A model generated the notes under the pieces. That model searched no databases. It had not been told where the DNA came from and worked only from the letters and a program-made list of their open reading frames with translations. This document shows positions 42,095 through 52,673 of a stretch of DNA of 64,000 nt, piece after piece (position 1 is the stretch's first letter; each line of letters starts with the position of its first letter). The stretch comes from Pisolithus tinctorius. Lineage: Eukaryota; Basidiomycota; Agaricomycetes; Boletales; Pisolithaceae. The translations under genes were made by a program, and so were the position numbers. The stretch spans positions 62,001 through 126,000 of the forward strand of contig JANFAH010000048.1 in the NCBI GenBank assembly GCA_024663395.1, in the 5' to 3' direction.

Positions 42095-42812
42095 AATGAG
42101 TTTTGCTTTGAGCGACGTTGTTCAACTGAGTCGTGCTAACCTTCGGGTGATTCTACTCACCCCGACTTATAGTTTCGAGTTCCCTTGTTTTTCTTGGTGC
42201 TAAATCGTCTTAAGGACGAGCAGTAGTCGAGAGCACATATGCGTATAAGGATAGTAAATACACGACTGATCGAGGTTTGTTTTAGGTACATATATACGTC
42301 TTCGAGCTGCCTCGTAGAGGGCCAGCATCCACTGTACCAGCCGCTGAGCTGCATTACATTCTGTTACCATTCGCACAGAGACTGTGCCTCGAAGAGCAGT
42401 CCTTGACTCGCTCCACACTCGATTTATTACTCACTTGTTCGCTTGCCTGGAGATTATCTCTGTCGTCTTTTGGGTTCGAGGTTTGGGCCTTGAGGGGAGT
42501 GTTCGAGAGGCAGGGTGTGAGTTCGAGAAGTCAGGTGGCATCTGCGTGCAGAGAGGGTATGTTCGAGGGCGAGAAGTTTGAGGACTGAGAGTGGTTTTTT
42601 TTTCTGCGAAGTCGGGAGCGGATCTTGGGAGAGAAGGGAGTCATGTTCGAGTAGCGAGAAGGTTAGAGGGCAGAGAGTCATGTTCGAGGGGCACGAGGGT
42701 AGAGAGCGAGGGAGGTATGTGGTGAGGTCGAGGGAAGCAGATGTGAGGGCGAGGATGTTCATGTGAGGAGGAGAGTGACCAAGGACAGTCGAATTCTAAA
42801 CCACCCCTCGGA
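42095..42812 (+). other. 3' untranslated part of the Gypsy-type element
   Basis: 42480-42780 is purine-rich, with many GTTCGAG and GAGGG repeats, and leads to the 3' LTR at 42813. No gene seen. Confidence 0.5.
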
Positions 42813-43276
42813 TGTAGGGAACGAGTTCGAGTTCCCTAGGAGAATCCGTCTTGGTCAGGAGTTTAGGGGTGGAAGGACTTGTTTTGTTTCTTGCCTTTGT
42901 TTTTGTGTTTGTACCCCTGGACTTGGTGACGAGCAGCTGCGTTGCTGACTAAGCGCGTGTGCTGTGTTCGCGTGAGTTCAGTTTACCATAACAACAAGTA
43001 CATGTCACAGGCCCTCAGAGTAGGGTGATTTAGTCTCGCATTTCGGCGAGTTTTCAAAGTTAGATTTATTACTTTGGGGAGTACCCAAAGTGCCAGGAGG
43101 ACTGGCAAGAGTATTAGACAGGCACAGCTAAGTATCTTTTTTTCTAGTTCGCATTTTTTACTTTTTACTACACTTCTTTCTCCAGAGAGAACCTCCCTCT
43201 TGGGTCGAGCATTATACTCGCCCATCATTACTGACTATTTCTATTTCTAGGCATATCTATTTTACCTATTCCTACA
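42813..43276 (+). mobile_element. 3' LTR of the Gypsy-type element
   Basis: 464 bp, TGTAGGGAACG .. TATTCCTACA, followed by the ACGA duplication and the remainder of the F-box gene. Confidence 0.93.
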
Positions 43277-43740
43277 ACGATATCGAGCAACTTGAAATTT
43301 CACTCACTCCCGAGGTCCATGTCATGGTAACATCAACGATGTGGTCATATCTGTTCAGACGGTTGAATGGAGTCTTCTTCTTGGGCCTTGGGAAATTTCC
43401 ACCTCGCTCGGTTTTGCAGTGCCTGTATGACAACGCACAAGATGTGGCTCAAGCACAGCGACAAGGGCAAGACATTGAAATCTACCTTCCTTCACTGGAA
43501 AACATCTTCATTGCACCTTTCTCTGGATTACATAGCCTCGTCAACACGATCTGTGTGCTACGATCTGCAGTTGGGGCACCAACTGACACTTATTTGATGT
43601 CTGGGGTGGACAACCGTGGCCTGGAAAATCTTCGCGAGCGGATCGGTGCATGGTTACACAGAAGAATGAATGCCTCTCTGCAGTCGTTGTTACCATCGCT
43701 GGAGACGGTGTTTGAGGACGTTGGTGAGGATGATGGGTAG

Positions 43741-44311
43741 CAAATATTGCGAGTGGTGGCTAAGCAGTTTCCCACAATATTCCAATCCGTAGCGGTGCAA
43801 GTGCCAGTCCCTGACTCCCTCCGATGTATAACATACCATTCAACTACATTTCGTACACAATTACATGGGTTACGTGCAGTGGCTAGTAACAGCATCGAGA
43901 AGAGTACCGACGAATGGGTGAGAAGGCATGTGCACGCCCGACCTCCTTCGCACTCATGCGCACCCTCCGCTTAGTCAGCGGCTGGCAGCCAGCAGCAAAT
44001 TTCTCGGAATAACCATACATCTAATTTGTAGTGATTCCCGGTTGCGGAGTTATCTTCCAGTCTCATGCACCTTAACAACGGCCATTCTAGTGGTCTTGTA
44101 CCCAGATGTTCTGGGGACCTAGGGGAATGGGCAACTTCCATGCAGAGTTCGAGCAAAAATCTGCGGAATTGGTTCCAGGGACATCTGAGTTTTTTTGAAC
44201 TACGCCCAGGATTTCCCTGTTCCACTAAATCCTACTTCACCGCCACTGCGAATTTCTCGTGCTCAATACACGCAGCAGTATTCCAGATCCGTATCAGTAG
44301 AGAATCATCAA
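43741..44311. other. Intergenic, no gene seen
   Basis: Short frames only. It lies between the F-box gene end and the converging minus-strand genes. Confidence 0.4.
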
Positions 44312-44640
44312 CTAAGTGGACAACCGAGATACTACCTTGTGCCTATAGTGCTTCTCCCATGTCCCTGCCTGCACTATGGATGGTTGGTTACTGTTGTTCA
44401 CTACTAAATACCTGGGAGAGCCATCGGGTCCCTTAATCTGTTCCCCTTCCTGGACTGGATGCCAGCTGTAACTACCTTCGACACATTTCCATATCCACAT
44501 CTGCCACTTCTCAGCACCTGTGATCCAGTAGAAGAAAATATCTCCTTCCTCAGCATCCTCCACAATCGAAGGGTGATTAATTGGAGCTTCTCCCTGTGAC
44601 TTAAACCAGTAGTAGGCAGCGGGCGAGTCATGGTACTTGT
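44312..44640 (-). CDS. Hypothetical protein fragment
   Basis: The minus frame reads YYWFKSQGEAPINHPSIVED, then GDIFFYWITGAEKWQMWIW and PRYLVVNNSNQPSIVQAGTW, ending at TAG 44312-44314. Tryptophan-rich and coding-looking, but I do not recognise it. A start and possible further exons are not visible. Confidence 0.4.
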
Positions 44641-44669
44641 GATTTCTTCGAGGAATCTAGGCGATGGTT

Positions 44670-45357
44670 TCAGATGGTGATTAACTCGTCATCTTGAATG
44701 CTCACTGCCAACCCTGCTGACTGAACTTGAGTGCTACTTGCGCTGCTCAACCCTTCCGACAGATCGTGATTACCAGAATCACTGGTGCTGTTGCTATACA
44801 GAAAAGAGCATAGGAATCAATGTAGAAACGCGAAAAGAAGAAAAACAAACCTAGCAGTACCCTGAGTCAGATCCGGTGGTGTCTGAGCTTCCACTCCCCT
44901 GGAATGCAATTGAATGAAAAATCAATCGATCAGCAAGGACAAAACGAGAATGGAAAGAACCGACTGGTTTGGTGCTGGCACAAAGCGCCGCAAGATCAAT
45001 GGCACTGCAGGATCTGCTGCAGGCCCAGCCTGACTGTAACCATGGGGATCTGAGATTACAACACGAGTAACCACGTCTCTTTGAACAGGTGAACTGTGAC
45101 GAAATAGCCATTGTTCACCTGAGGCCATTTCCGCAGTGAGTGAAGTTGAGATGAAAGGTGAGTCGCCGTGGTATGCATTCGGCGAATTCCGAATAGACCT
45201 TCGTCAGAGTCCGGCGAGTACTGTATAACGTTGCCTGACAGGTGCCAGTGTGGGACACGAACATGTGCTGCATACACGTGGAATTGCTATCTTCCTCCAG
45301 CCATACAGTAGTGTGTGTACCCTCTGTCAAGGTTAGGTTGGCATGGTCGAAGTCCAT
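44670..45357 (-). CDS. Hypothetical multi-exon gene
   Basis: An ATG at 45357 starts MDFDHANLTLTEGTHTTVW. Following exons can be read as HGYSQAGPAADPAVPLILRR and a Ser/Gly/Thr-rich tail (SGSSDTTGSDSG, then NSTSDSGNHDLSEG) ending with DDELITI and TGA near 44670. Introns GTCGGTTC..TTCCAG and GTACTGCT..GTATAG fit. I recognise no domain. Confidence 0.4.
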
Positions 45358-45429
45358 AGTATAACCCAACAGAGTCTATCGATTATCTGCTGGCCATGAG
45401 AAGTGATCGATGATCAGGGATCGGTCACA

Positions 45430-46510
45430 TCGATCACCAGATAACCGGACTTACGTCGAGAAAACTACATGCTGTGCAGCGGCTGTGCCCACCCAGGAGG
45501 CCCAAAGAGGCAGCATTCGCACACCTCCGATTGCATGAGTTGGAGTCTACGGTCAACCCATGATCAACGTATGTCTTCAGGACTTCTGGGTGCCAGGATG
45601 CGAAGAATGGTGATTGTTTGAACTGACATAGGGCGTCTTCACTGGTGTCAATTAGTAAAAGCAACTATATCAAAACCAGCACTCACTGAGATGACCAAAA
45701 CATTCGCCTGGTGAAAGCATTAACAGCGAACCTGACAGCTTCCTCAACAGTCCTAGTCTTTTCAGCTAAAATGATGAGGTCCACTAGTATGAGGGATGAA
45801 AAAAACTTCGGGAAATTCAAAGCTGCCAAGGTTCTGCACAAGAAGAAATGAGCAATGATCAAACTTAGCAGCACAAATACCTACGGGGAAGTACCACCAA
45901 ATGAGTGACCAACTACTACGAGCCTCCGACAGTGATAGCCAAGTTCTTTGCATGCGTCACTCATGGCTTCTGGAACACGTGCAAGGCAAGTAAGCAGCGA
46001 TGCAGGGGTGGCCTCTTCGGGGAGGTAGTTTAAAAGAAAGTTTGCAATGTCACGGGCATCGTCGTGCCAGTCGACTGAGGGAATGTTAGATCCAATGGAC
46101 GTCACAGTGAGCACATCCTACAAATTCCGCTCAAACTCTCCACATTCACAAGAGCCGAGTCGCCATGATTGACGGCTTCCCAAGACCATACCTCATCCAC
46201 AAGAAGGCCAGATGTCAAATCTAGAAGACGTAACATAGTCTCCCATATCTAAAATCACATACGAGGAAAGTGACTAGTTAAACTCATTTCCTTTGGGAAC
46301 CCGGTTGCAGGAACGAGGAACAAAGTCAAACCAGTCTGCAAGGTATCGCATCTGTATATGCAGACATAGTGGTTGACACAATTCCAAAGTGGTTTCTGGC
46401 TATGGTCACCAGTCAATTTCCCTTGTGCGAAACACACCTGCCCGTGGATGGTATCTTGTCTAGGAGGCGAGGGCAGTGAGGGAATTCGCGAAGGGGCAGG
46501 CAACACTGAT
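45430..46510 (-). CDS. Alpha/beta hydrolase, probably damaged
   Basis: Serine hydrolases of this fold cleave esters or amides. Read downward: LFLVPATGFPKE, an intron of about 40 nt, IWETMLRLLD .. EVWSWEAVNHGDSAL, an intron GTAGGATG..CCCTCAG, DWHDDARDIANFLLNYLPE, the nucleophile elbow VVVGHSFGGTSP, an intron GTAGGTAT..TGCAG, NFPKFFSSLILVD, then FTRRMFWSSQ, an intron, and SPFFASWHPEVLKTYVDHGL. The first intron has ATGAGT where GTGAGT is expected, so splicing may fail. No ATG is visible at the expected start, and the C-terminal part with the catalytic histidine is not clear. Confidence 0.65.
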
Positions 46511-47676
46511 CATGAGCTAATGGACACCCAAGGTGGGGGAAGTTTGGGGGGCACGCTGCAATGTTCATACTGGACCACCAGCTAACTGGACGAAATGTGG
46601 GACCTGTCATTATATAGGTCACGTCCCATAGCCTGCCTATACCAAAACTAAAGCAGCTCAGGTAAGAGAACACTTGAATCTGGGCTGCAATAGATCCCGG
46701 CCAGTTTGAGAACCGTCACAAGTAAACACCGACCTTTTTACCCTGAATTTTAGTCACCTAGACACTTACAGATCTACATCTTGTGAAGGATAAAGGCTGC
46801 TTCCAACTTCGCCGAGAGGTTTTTGTCCAGGCGGGGAAAAGCAATGACAGCACCTGCAAGAGTTAACTCCTGGATGGAGTTAGCAATGTCGTGACGCTGC
46901 CTGCGATCTGGAGCATCACAAGTCACCTCGAGCTTATCTCAGCATAGTACTGGAGGAGCTTTGGTTCCATAATGAACGGTCGCGCGGCCATCAGCTCTCG
47001 CAATTATGATGAGAAACAGGCTCGTAGCTTGAAATAGAATCCAATTGTCTGAAACAGAACTCTTCATTTCGGGCATCTTGTGACCCATGTGCTGAGTAGT
47101 GGCGAGCATGGATGAAAATCTAGCCAGCGGTATCGCGGTATGTTCGAGTCCTCACATAGGCTAGCACTAGTGCTACGTACTTCTGCCAAGCCTTCCGATC
47201 TTTATATTTATACGAAAACAACATTGTCCACCTCTCTTTTTTCTACCCGCCCCTCTGGGTTTCTGTCACATGACCGGAGTTCCGGTCCGTCATTACCTCT
47301 GAGCTTCCCCAAACCTGGACTTAGACTGTGTCCAGGAATATTACATAATATATGATTGTAGCGGTGCTACAACCACGCACAACAATAAAACCATGAGACC
47401 CATAACGAGTGCGCGTGAGACCACGACGATGACTGTATGCATTGATGTGGTGGTCAAGCTGAATGCAGATGAAGCGGAAGCAGATAAGAAAGCGCAACAC
47501 GAAGGAAAATGCACACAAAGGAAGACAGCATCACACACCGCTCGCGGTTGCTATCCCAGAAACGTACAGGGGTGTGTGGATATGAAGATACTGTGTCCAT
47601 CACCTAAGTATAAGCCTATTGGTTTTTATGTTACGGGATGTTGGCAAGGGATAAGGGAAATCAGCGATTCAGATGC
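46511..47676. other. Intergenic, no gene I can support
   Basis: Only short frames occur (for example minus 46413-46673, plus 47393-47719) and none has a domain. 47140-47340 looks unique. Confidence 0.4.
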
Positions 47677-48537
47677 TCAGCTGACACGTCTAGCACAGCG
47701 ACCATGTACCCCCACATGATGGAAGCAAGTAGACAAACCTCCCCAATTTTCCAATATCTCAAATACCACAACACCGAAATCCATACCTGCATTTGCAACT
47801 GCGGGAAGAATGGCGAATGACTGGATGTGTTGAGTTGTATGAACGTTATAGTCAAAGGATGTTAAAGGAATGAATGCGATGTTGTGTGTAATCACCAGCG
47901 CAGATTGAAAGAGTTCCAGGAGAATCCCAGTGGCGTTCTGACGCAAAGCATTGTACTTCTCTAAATTTTCCTTCCCTTTGACCATTCCCCACAAAATCAT
48001 TTTCTGGGGAGCCATTTCAACAGAATCAGTCAGTTCCACTAGGACACGTTGAGTCACCAACAACCTACATCAGGAAAGTAACTTACAGGGAGTATGGGCT
48101 ACTGTAACGTGACTGATGTTTATGATTTCAGCGAAGGCTATTGCGAGTTGGCCAGATTGGCCATGAAAAATCCAGCAAGCATTCCCGTCGTCGAGGGCAG
48201 ACCATGCTGAGTGCTTGCGCTTAAGCACCCCAGACAGCAGGGAAGTGGACACGGGAGACGTGAGGTTGCCAATAACGGCGGCACCATTTGAGTGTGACAC
48301 GAAGTCTTCAAGTATGGTCAGAGAAGTAGTGGGTTGGATTTTGGAAGATGTTGGAGACGGAATTGGCTGCAACGATGATGAAATCTCTTCCAATTTTGCC
48401 AACCGGACAGCGTGCTCATTGTAAGGGAGTTTGAATGGACCCAGTGCTGCACCAGTGAATGATATACGAGGGCAAAGGTACAACAGGAGGCCAAGTGCCA
48501 GAGCACAGACGGAGAGCATCATCCATTTTGGAGGCAT
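47677..48537 (-). CDS. SUN-domain membrane protein
   Basis: SUN proteins sit in the inner nuclear membrane or ER and form LINC-type bridges. The ATG at 48537 starts MPPKWMMLSVCALALGLLLY, a membrane anchor. A linker follows (KLEEISSSL..), then the SUN domain: EDFVSHSNGAAVIG, the CWIFHGQSGQLAIAFAEII core, HVTVAHTP, an intron of 48 nt (48039-48086, GTAAGT..CCTAG), VEMAPQKMILWGMVKG, FIPLTSFDYN, HIQSFAI and FGVVVFEILENWG. The end is TAG/TGA-bounded at 47677. The predicted product is about 270 residues, with the SUN domain C-terminal as usual. An upstream frame extension to 48645 is possible. It appears intact. Confidence 0.8.
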
Positions 48538-49005
48538 GGTAGAAGGAGGACCGGGAATATTACGCGCATTGCCACGAACATGATATGCTGAATACGGAAT
48601 CAGGTGTCGTTTAACATGGGACTTAACATCCAAACTTACTCTCACTAGATGTCTGAATGAGCCATATGGTTGTGCTAAATGGTAAGATACGACATCTTAA
48701 ATTCAATGTTCACTAACCGTGACCTGGCCAGTCGATAGAGGCGCTGCTTTCTTCAGGAACTGAGATGAGTGGCATGCCCTCTCATCAAAACTAGGGTGTT
48801 TGAAGAACACCATGGGCAGTAGAAGTGGACTGGAGAAAGGTACGATAGTGGAGAGGATGATAGAACGAGACGAATAAGAGAAAAGAGAAAAGGCAACCAG
48901 TGCTCACCCTGTTGAAAGGCTTCATTCACAAAGGCAATCAGGGGGAGCAGTCCAGTGGGATATATAAAGGGTCACCAGGCGTGCCCGAGCTGTCAGCACA
49001 CTTGC
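48538..49005. other. Divergent intergenic region between the SUN gene and the next gene
   Basis: Both neighbours start here in opposite directions, so it should hold both promoters. No motif stands out. A TATATAAA-like sequence lies at 48960-48967, about 40 bp before the ATG at 49006. Confidence 0.35.
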
Positions 49006-50717
49006 ATGGCTCACAACAGGAACCACGGAAAGCTGCAAGCGTTTGATGATATGCCCATGATGGACAGTGATAACTCCAATGAGGAAGGGTTCGTGTCGGC
49101 TGCCGAAGAACTGGATCAATGCATAGACGAGGTGTGCCACTCTACAATGCCTTGAGACCATTGTACTGATACATGTGGTAGGACATGAATGTTGGGGACA
49201 CCACTGTGACACTGCATACACCTCCCGTTCGTGTAAGTGGTCCCGTATCTTAGGTCGGTTAGCACTTGGCTGACACTACTTACAGTTGAGTCCCTCCCAC
49301 CTTTCCCCCGGCCACTCCAGATGCGGTGTCCTTCTAGGGTGCACGTGCCTGTGGCGCTGCCCATGCAAGAGAGCCCTCGGAACGAGTCTATAGCACAGGA
49401 AAGGGAAAGCTATGACTCAGCTGCTCCAATAACCCGTCGAGATCTGCTGCTTATCACTGAGAACCTTCAATCAGACGTTGCAAATGCGGCAAGAGCTGCT
49501 GTTAGTGATGCATTGAAGCTATGCTTCCCGACGGCTGCATACCCCAGCACCGATGTCAATGAAAGTCAGTCGCCATCCAAGCAACGCAAAAAGAAGACTC
49601 TCCCTTCTCATCGCAAATCAGCAGATTTGGAATTTCAGGTGAGGTCGTCCCTGCTTTACCTTTGGCACATCTAATATTTTCCTAAGAGACTCATCCGTGA
49701 ACATGCCCAGTTGCTTATGGGTAGAGAAAACGCCAAATCTCTCTTCACCAATGTTCCTACAAAAGAAGAAGCTACTGCATACCAATCAGCACAAGGCCCT
49801 GCATGTACTCCAAATGCCTTCTGTGTCGATTTGAATGATGTACCTAGCTCTGCATGGAACAAATCTGCGTCTCATGTGTTTACTGACAGCTTCCGTAACG
49901 CATACCCCGACTGTGGACGCACCTCGAAACAAATATGCACTGCTTGGGTTGTGCACTTCAACTACCTTCACCAGATATATGCGACTCAACAGCAAGTTAC
50001 ATGCGCAGAGCAGGCCCACATCGGACGAATTGTAGCTGGCCATGCAACCGGAAACAATGTAGATGACGTGGGCATACTGGACCAGCAACGATGTACACGT
50101 AGGTGCCAGGAGTGGAAGTCTCAGGTATGACCAAATAGTCAAATTAATTGCTCCTATACTTAACATGCTCGTAGTTGTACATGAGACGTCTGAGGGCGGC
50201 AAATACTCATGCTAGAGCCTACCCTACTGCCTCTCATGTAGTACAAGAATTGGGGGTAGCTGGTATGAGCTCTGACGAGTCAGATCATGAGGCCGGATGG
50301 GGTGAAACCACTTATATGATAACGAAGAAGATGTGGCGAGCAAACCAGGTGACTGCGTGGTTGCGTGCCCTTGACGCACTTCACCTTTGAGCCAGGTATC
50401 AGCAACAGTGGAGGGCTTCAGCTGGTGCTTGGCCCCACTTACGTCTTATCTCAGCGAAGCCCAGGGAACGAGCTCCAGTTGAAGGCTTGGCCCACAATTT
50501 CTATGCTCAGGAGTTTCTGGACTCCTTAGATCCACACTCCCTCAGTGACCTCGATATTCAAGATGTCGTAGAACTCGATATTCCTGAGAGTCTCACGAAG
50601 TGCGTTTTCAGTGTCTTCTTACCACACTTCTCTCATGTGATTTCGTATAGATTGACAAAAGAATATGACGTGTTTGACAAGCAGATCGTATGCGGTCTGG
50701 CCCGCAATCTTGCGTGA
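49006..50717 (+). pseudogene. Uncharacterised agaricomycete family gene (GMSSDESDHE motif), one TGA
   Basis: I know this as a widespread mushroom family of unknown function. Parts: an acidic N-terminus from ATG 49006, a second block 49290-49640 with TRRDLLLITENLQSDVANAA and a basic KQRKKK, and a third block 49690-50130 with FCVDLNDVPSSAWNKSASHV. After an intron GTATGACC..TCGTAG come YMRRLRAANTHARAY, GMSSDESDHEAGWG, KMWRANQVTAWLRALDALHL, then TGA (50388-50390) and in-frame ARYQQQWRAS .. ERAPVEGLAHNFYAQEFL. After one more intron (about 50598-50650) it ends at TGA 50715-50717. The TGA fits a former CGA arginine codon. Confidence 0.65.
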
Positions 50718-51483
50718 CACTGCTAGCCGTTCCCCCCAACGTTCCTGGGCTCGTTTACATGCACTCGCTCATCTCTGGCACTGTTCCTGCATTTGCCCAG
50801 CTGGGCGGAGCTTACCTCAGTTGTCGGCGATCTGTGTGGACCTTCCCATCTTTCCTTGTCATGTTTACCATCTCATGTTTCTCAAAGCCTTGTGTGGTTT
50901 CTTTACATAATCCCATTCTTGTAATATACCATTACCTTTAACACCTTCACCTGCCTGTGTCTGGAAGATTGTGTCGGCCCAATCTGCGGAGACCATCATG
51001 TCGTCTTGAGTCCAGATCTGCCTCGTGACCACCTTATCCACATTCTGAATGGGTCACATGAACATCTCTTGTCAGTACTTCAACTGGCTTCATGCTCGCC
51101 ACATGTATGTTATGGCTGAACGAACCCTCCCCCTCTCAAGCTCACAGACGAGGGTGGCTGTTGACTTCTTCAATGGGGACAATGTTGACCAAGTCATGAT
51201 CAAGGGATCCCTTTATCTGTGGGCGCGCCCTTCGGCCTGGCCGTCCCTGGTTTGGTATGGTGGAAATCACTATTGACAGCATTGCCGGTGTGGGAGACAT
51301 GGGATCTAGTCTCAACTCACTCCTCCATCACCGCTTCGGCTGTGACGTTTGAACTTGCCAGTCCCACCTAGTGTACCATATCAGCTTGTATTACTGTACC
51401 TGTCATTTTAGTCTTTACTCCTGTAACTGTGTAATACAGTCGGCGGTGCCTGCCACCAATGTATGATAGACAGACTGCCACAA
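50718..51483. other. Intergenic, no gene I can support
   Basis: Short frames only (for example plus 51049-51276). It separates the end of the plus-strand family gene from the 3' end of the minus-strand WD40 gene. Confidence 0.4.
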
Positions 51484-51770
51484 TCACCTAAGTTGAACAT
51501 GCTTGTGTGTGGGCAGGCCAAAGATGGAGCCCAAGGTATATGCAGCAGCAAAGGCAGCCACAGCGGTCAAAAACGCAAGCCAGTTTTTCGCCTAGAATAC
51601 TCGTTTGGAAGTCATGGCTATAAGAACCAGTTAAACCCACATTTTTGCCTTCATTCCCTGGCGGTGGGCCAACAACATTGTCCTGGTCACCTGCCAGACG
51701 AAAATGAGGAACCACCCTTCCAGATATGACATAATGAACTCTTACCAACATCAAGCACTTCAACCGCACG

Positions 51771-52673
51771 TGTGAAGTACGGGTTTACCCTTGGGTGACC
51801 AGGCTTCAAGACCGGGTGACAGGGGTTAAGTCCGAGTGGCCAAAGTCAAGGCCGAGAGACAGGGGCCAAGTCCGGTTGGACCGGAGTTGAGGCCGGAGGT
51901 TAGGGGCTAAGTCCGGAGGACCGGACTTAAGGCCGGGAGCGTGGGAACAAGGCCGGTAGCGTGGGAAACCGACCGGTCTTGGAGTGCGCACAGGGGGAAG
52001 CTGGTCCGGGGTTGGATCTACCTCCCTTGGTCTCAGCTTATGTGCTGTACCCTTATGCAAGCCGGGGAGAGGTCCGGGACAGGGGTCGGGGATAGCTTAA
52101 GGCTCGGCCTTAGCTATAGAGTAGTCTCGAGGGGTAATACGGAGTTGAGGGTAATACTAAGTTGATATTCTGACTCAGGGTGCTACGAAGTATGTACAGG
52201 GGTTAAATACATGAGGCCGGTCTGGGATAATGAACATAGAGCCGGACTTGTTAATAAGCTATTAGCAAGAAGATTAGCAAGAGAGTGGATAGCCATAGTG
52301 GCTGTGCCGAGGCTAATAGCCAAAGTCCGGGTGACCGGCATACTGGGGTCAGACACAGGATTTGTACAGTAAGCAAAAGTCAGATGAATGGGCTAGACTA
52401 AATATAGTACAAACAAAGGGAAACAGACCGGAGTTATGTCCGGGTGACCCGGACATAGACCTAGGAGGACCGGGGTGGAGCAGCGCAAGGCCGGGAGGCT
52501 GAAATAGACCGGAGATAGGGGTAAAAGACCGGACTTGAGTTATGCAGGCCGGAGTTGAGTTTTCTAGGGCCGGGATTGGGTTTCTAGGCTGGACTAGGAC
52601 TGGACTTGACCGGAGATAGGGGCTAGGGGTCCGGACTGGGCTGAGTCCGAGTCCGAGAGTCATGGATATGACA
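51771..52673 (+). mobile_element. 5' LTR of the LARD element
   Basis: 903 bp. I find only three differences from the 3' LTR, at 51814, 51873 and 51914, all CpG here and TpG or CpA in the other copy. Confidence 0.94.

Larger units (their letters stand above)
35817..43276 (+). mobile_element. Non-autonomous Gypsy-type LTR element, TSD ACGA
   Basis: 7460 bp with 464-bp LTRs (TGTAGGGAACG .. TATTCCTACA; 6-bp inverted termini). ACGA flanks it at 35813-35816 and 43277-43280. Gag is recognisable, but I find no protease, RT, RNase H or integrase motif in any frame of the internal region. Most of the internal region is an array of repeated modules with intron-like cassettes. A 902-bp solo LTR of another family is nested just after the primer-binding site. 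Mobilisation would need proteins from another copy. Confidence 0.88.
34699..43740 (+). pseudogene. F-box-like protein gene split by a Gypsy-type element
   Basis: Coding parts are 34699-35816 and 43281-43740. The first in-frame ATG is at 34699. The F-box-like segment (SMPEDIMVHIFFEVAV .. RAASHVCQHWQAILLQAPLV) is followed by LRR-like sequence (LQRLVLDNCFL, LRELRLCNAF). It aligns along its length with the gene at 22991. The element inserted in codon ..LHD. Removing it with one ACGA copy rejoins MPSLHD to IEQLEISLTPEV in frame, giving about 525 codons to the TAG at 43738-43740. As it stands the frame runs into the LTR and stops at 35950-35952. Confidence 0.85.
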
